DNA of 64,000 nucleotides from Liolophura sinensis (lineage: Eukaryota; Mollusca; Polyplacophora; Chitonida; Chitonidae): assembly GCF_032854445.1 (NCBI RefSeq), contig NW_027018075.1, positions 1 through 64,000 of the forward strand, in the 5' to 3' direction. Every line of letters begins with the position of its first letter. Positions within the stretch are counted from its first letter, which is position 1. Positions 63,275 through 64,000 of this stretch are shown here, in pieces. Below the pieces are notes generated by a model. The model saw only the letters and a list, made by a program, of their open reading frames with translations, was not told where the DNA came from and made no database searches. The position numbers and the translations under genes are program-made.

Positions 63275-63864
63275 CCGCGTTGCTCTCCGACCAATACTTT
63301 TGGCTGTAGCGACAATTGATTGATCATTGATGTCATAATCACGTGCCCAGCAACGGCTCTTACTCCATGGAAACCAGGGATATTTGCAATTTTTTAACAG
63401 CTGCCGATGCCTGACCCAATTCTGCATCTTTTGGCACCTTAAAAATGTGGGTCAGTGTTTAGTTGTACTTTTTACAGCAGACTGTATCAAGTACCTTGTG
63501 TTTTTTATGTACAAATGGTCTGGTTTTTCTACACGTAGATAAAGACATTGAGATTGTCTTGCACTTAGAAGTAAGACAATTGCTGGGTGAGTTAAATGGG
63601 CTTGGCCGAAAGATTTCAGGTCTTCTGGGCTACCGAAGGGCACATAACTTATAGTCAAAAGTTGAATATAGTAATGACCAGTCGCGATTGTACAGAGTAC
63701 AGTGTAGCCGATTTCAATTAACAAAAAGACCAGGTAAAAATGCAAAAGTGGAAAAACTGTTCCAGTGCTGCTGGTAAGAGGCTAATCCGACGTATTTTGT
63801 GACGAGAAATCGAATGGTGCAAACCGCGTTGCTCTCCGAAAAATACTTTTGGCTGTAGTGACAA

Positions 63865-64000
63865 TTGAATGATCATTTATGTCATAATCACGTGCCCAGC
63901 AACGGCTCTTACTCCATGGAAACCAGGGATATTTGCAATTTTTCAACAGCTGCCGATGCCTGGCTCAATTCCGCATCTTTTGGCACCTTACTGAAGTGGG
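63865..64000 (+). repeat. Partial monomer at right edge
   Basis: This is the first 136 bp of a monomer, cut at 'ctgaagtggg'. It follows the rare 'tccgaaaaatac' variant at 63835, which otherwise occurs only at 53951. That ties this edge to the copy at 53981. The array extends beyond the window. Confidence 0.95.

Larger units (their letters stand above)
1..64000. repeat. Satellite DNA array, 549-bp monomer, about 117 copies
   Basis: The same 549-bp unit repeats head to tail across the window with no interruption. Anchoring on the TTG in 'gacaattgaatgatcat' (or its variant) gives starts at 329, 877, 1426, 1987, 2536, 4730, 5279, 5828, 6377, 6926, 7475, 8572, 11317, 11865, 12962, 13511, 14606, 15157, 16271, 18461, 19009, 19559, 20109, 22852, 23950, 25439, 26536, 27085, 28731, 29829, 31474, 33124, 33673, 34223, 35871, 38066, 39164, 40261, 41909, 43007, 44105, 45203, 46301, 46850, 48498, 49047, 50145, 51236, 51785, 52883, 53981, 55078, 55627, 56726, 60021, 62767 and 63865. 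Intervals are near-integer multiples of 549, giving 116 complete copies. All copies have the same orientation. Neither end leaves the array. Scale and higher-order structure are typical of eukaryotic heterochromatin. The family itself is not one I recognise. Confidence 0.98.

Noticed and set aside
1-64000. A tandem gene family of small proteins on either strand
   Set aside because: Frames are disrupted by indels in many copies, starts are mostly TTG or GTG, end points shift, and frames on opposite strands overlap each other. I recognise no domain.
1-64000. Tandem rRNA, 5S, tRNA or snRNA genes
   Set aside because: I looked for 5S and tRNA internal promoter boxes (A and B boxes) and clover-leaf arms in the monomer and found no convincing match.
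1-64000. CRISPR array
   Set aside because: The repeating unit is 549 bp with no short repeat and unique spacer structure. The entire unit repeats.
1-64000. Transposable element array (terminal inverted repeats, LTRs, target-site duplications)
   Set aside because: Monomers abut directly with no inverted termini, no target-site duplications and no coding remnants of transposase, reverse transcriptase or helicase. Origin from an element cannot be excluded but is not visible.
1-64000. Telomeric or simple-sequence repeats
   Set aside because: No runs of telomere-type hexamers or microsatellites occur. The longest simple tracts are short runs of A or T within the monomer.

Overview
The whole window is one uninterrupted array of a single tandemly repeated (satellite) DNA family. 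The monomer is 549 bp and about 42% G+C (231 of 549 bases counted by hand in the copy at 33121-33669). I count 116 complete monomers between 329 and 63864, a 328-bp partial copy on the left and a 136-bp partial copy on the right. No unique DNA, protein-coding gene, RNA gene, transposon, CRISPR array or flanking boundary is visible. An array of more than 64 kb with monomer subfamilies and higher-order repeats points to heterochromatin (centromeric, pericentromeric or similar) of a eukaryote. I do not recognise the family and cannot name the organism. About 18 CpG remain per monomer, roughly three quarters of what base composition predicts, so germline CpG decay looks modest.

Layout. 1-4729: mixed monomer types with small duplications. 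4730-9669: 'ttatac' monomers alternate with other types at about 1.1 kb spacing over most of the block. 9670-14059: mixed, including a trio of types that repeats an order seen at 1987-3632. 14060-19558: indel-rich, degenerate stretch. 19559-31473: two related copies of a 5-6 kb block, offset by about 6-7 kb. The first copy carries two extra monomers and a monomer rebuilt by a small fold-back rearrangement at 24190-24267. 31474-41908: further mixtures of the same types. 41909-46300: a clean four-monomer higher-order repeat (2,196 bp) in two copies. 46301-52250: partly a copy of 39.2-41.9 kb with one monomer missing. 52251-64000: the youngest-looking part, with a 3,295-bp six-monomer tandem duplication in which I found no difference and whose crossover can be placed within 17 bp.

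The many short open frames (60-152 codons) on both strands recur because the sequence recurs and 549 is a multiple of 3. They start mostly at TTG or GTG, are broken by indels in many copies, and show no sign of coding. The window's content is structural and evolutionary: monomer variants, palindromes and hairpins repeated about 116 times, and a readable record of unequal crossing-over, conversion-like mosaics, replication slippage and one template-switch event.
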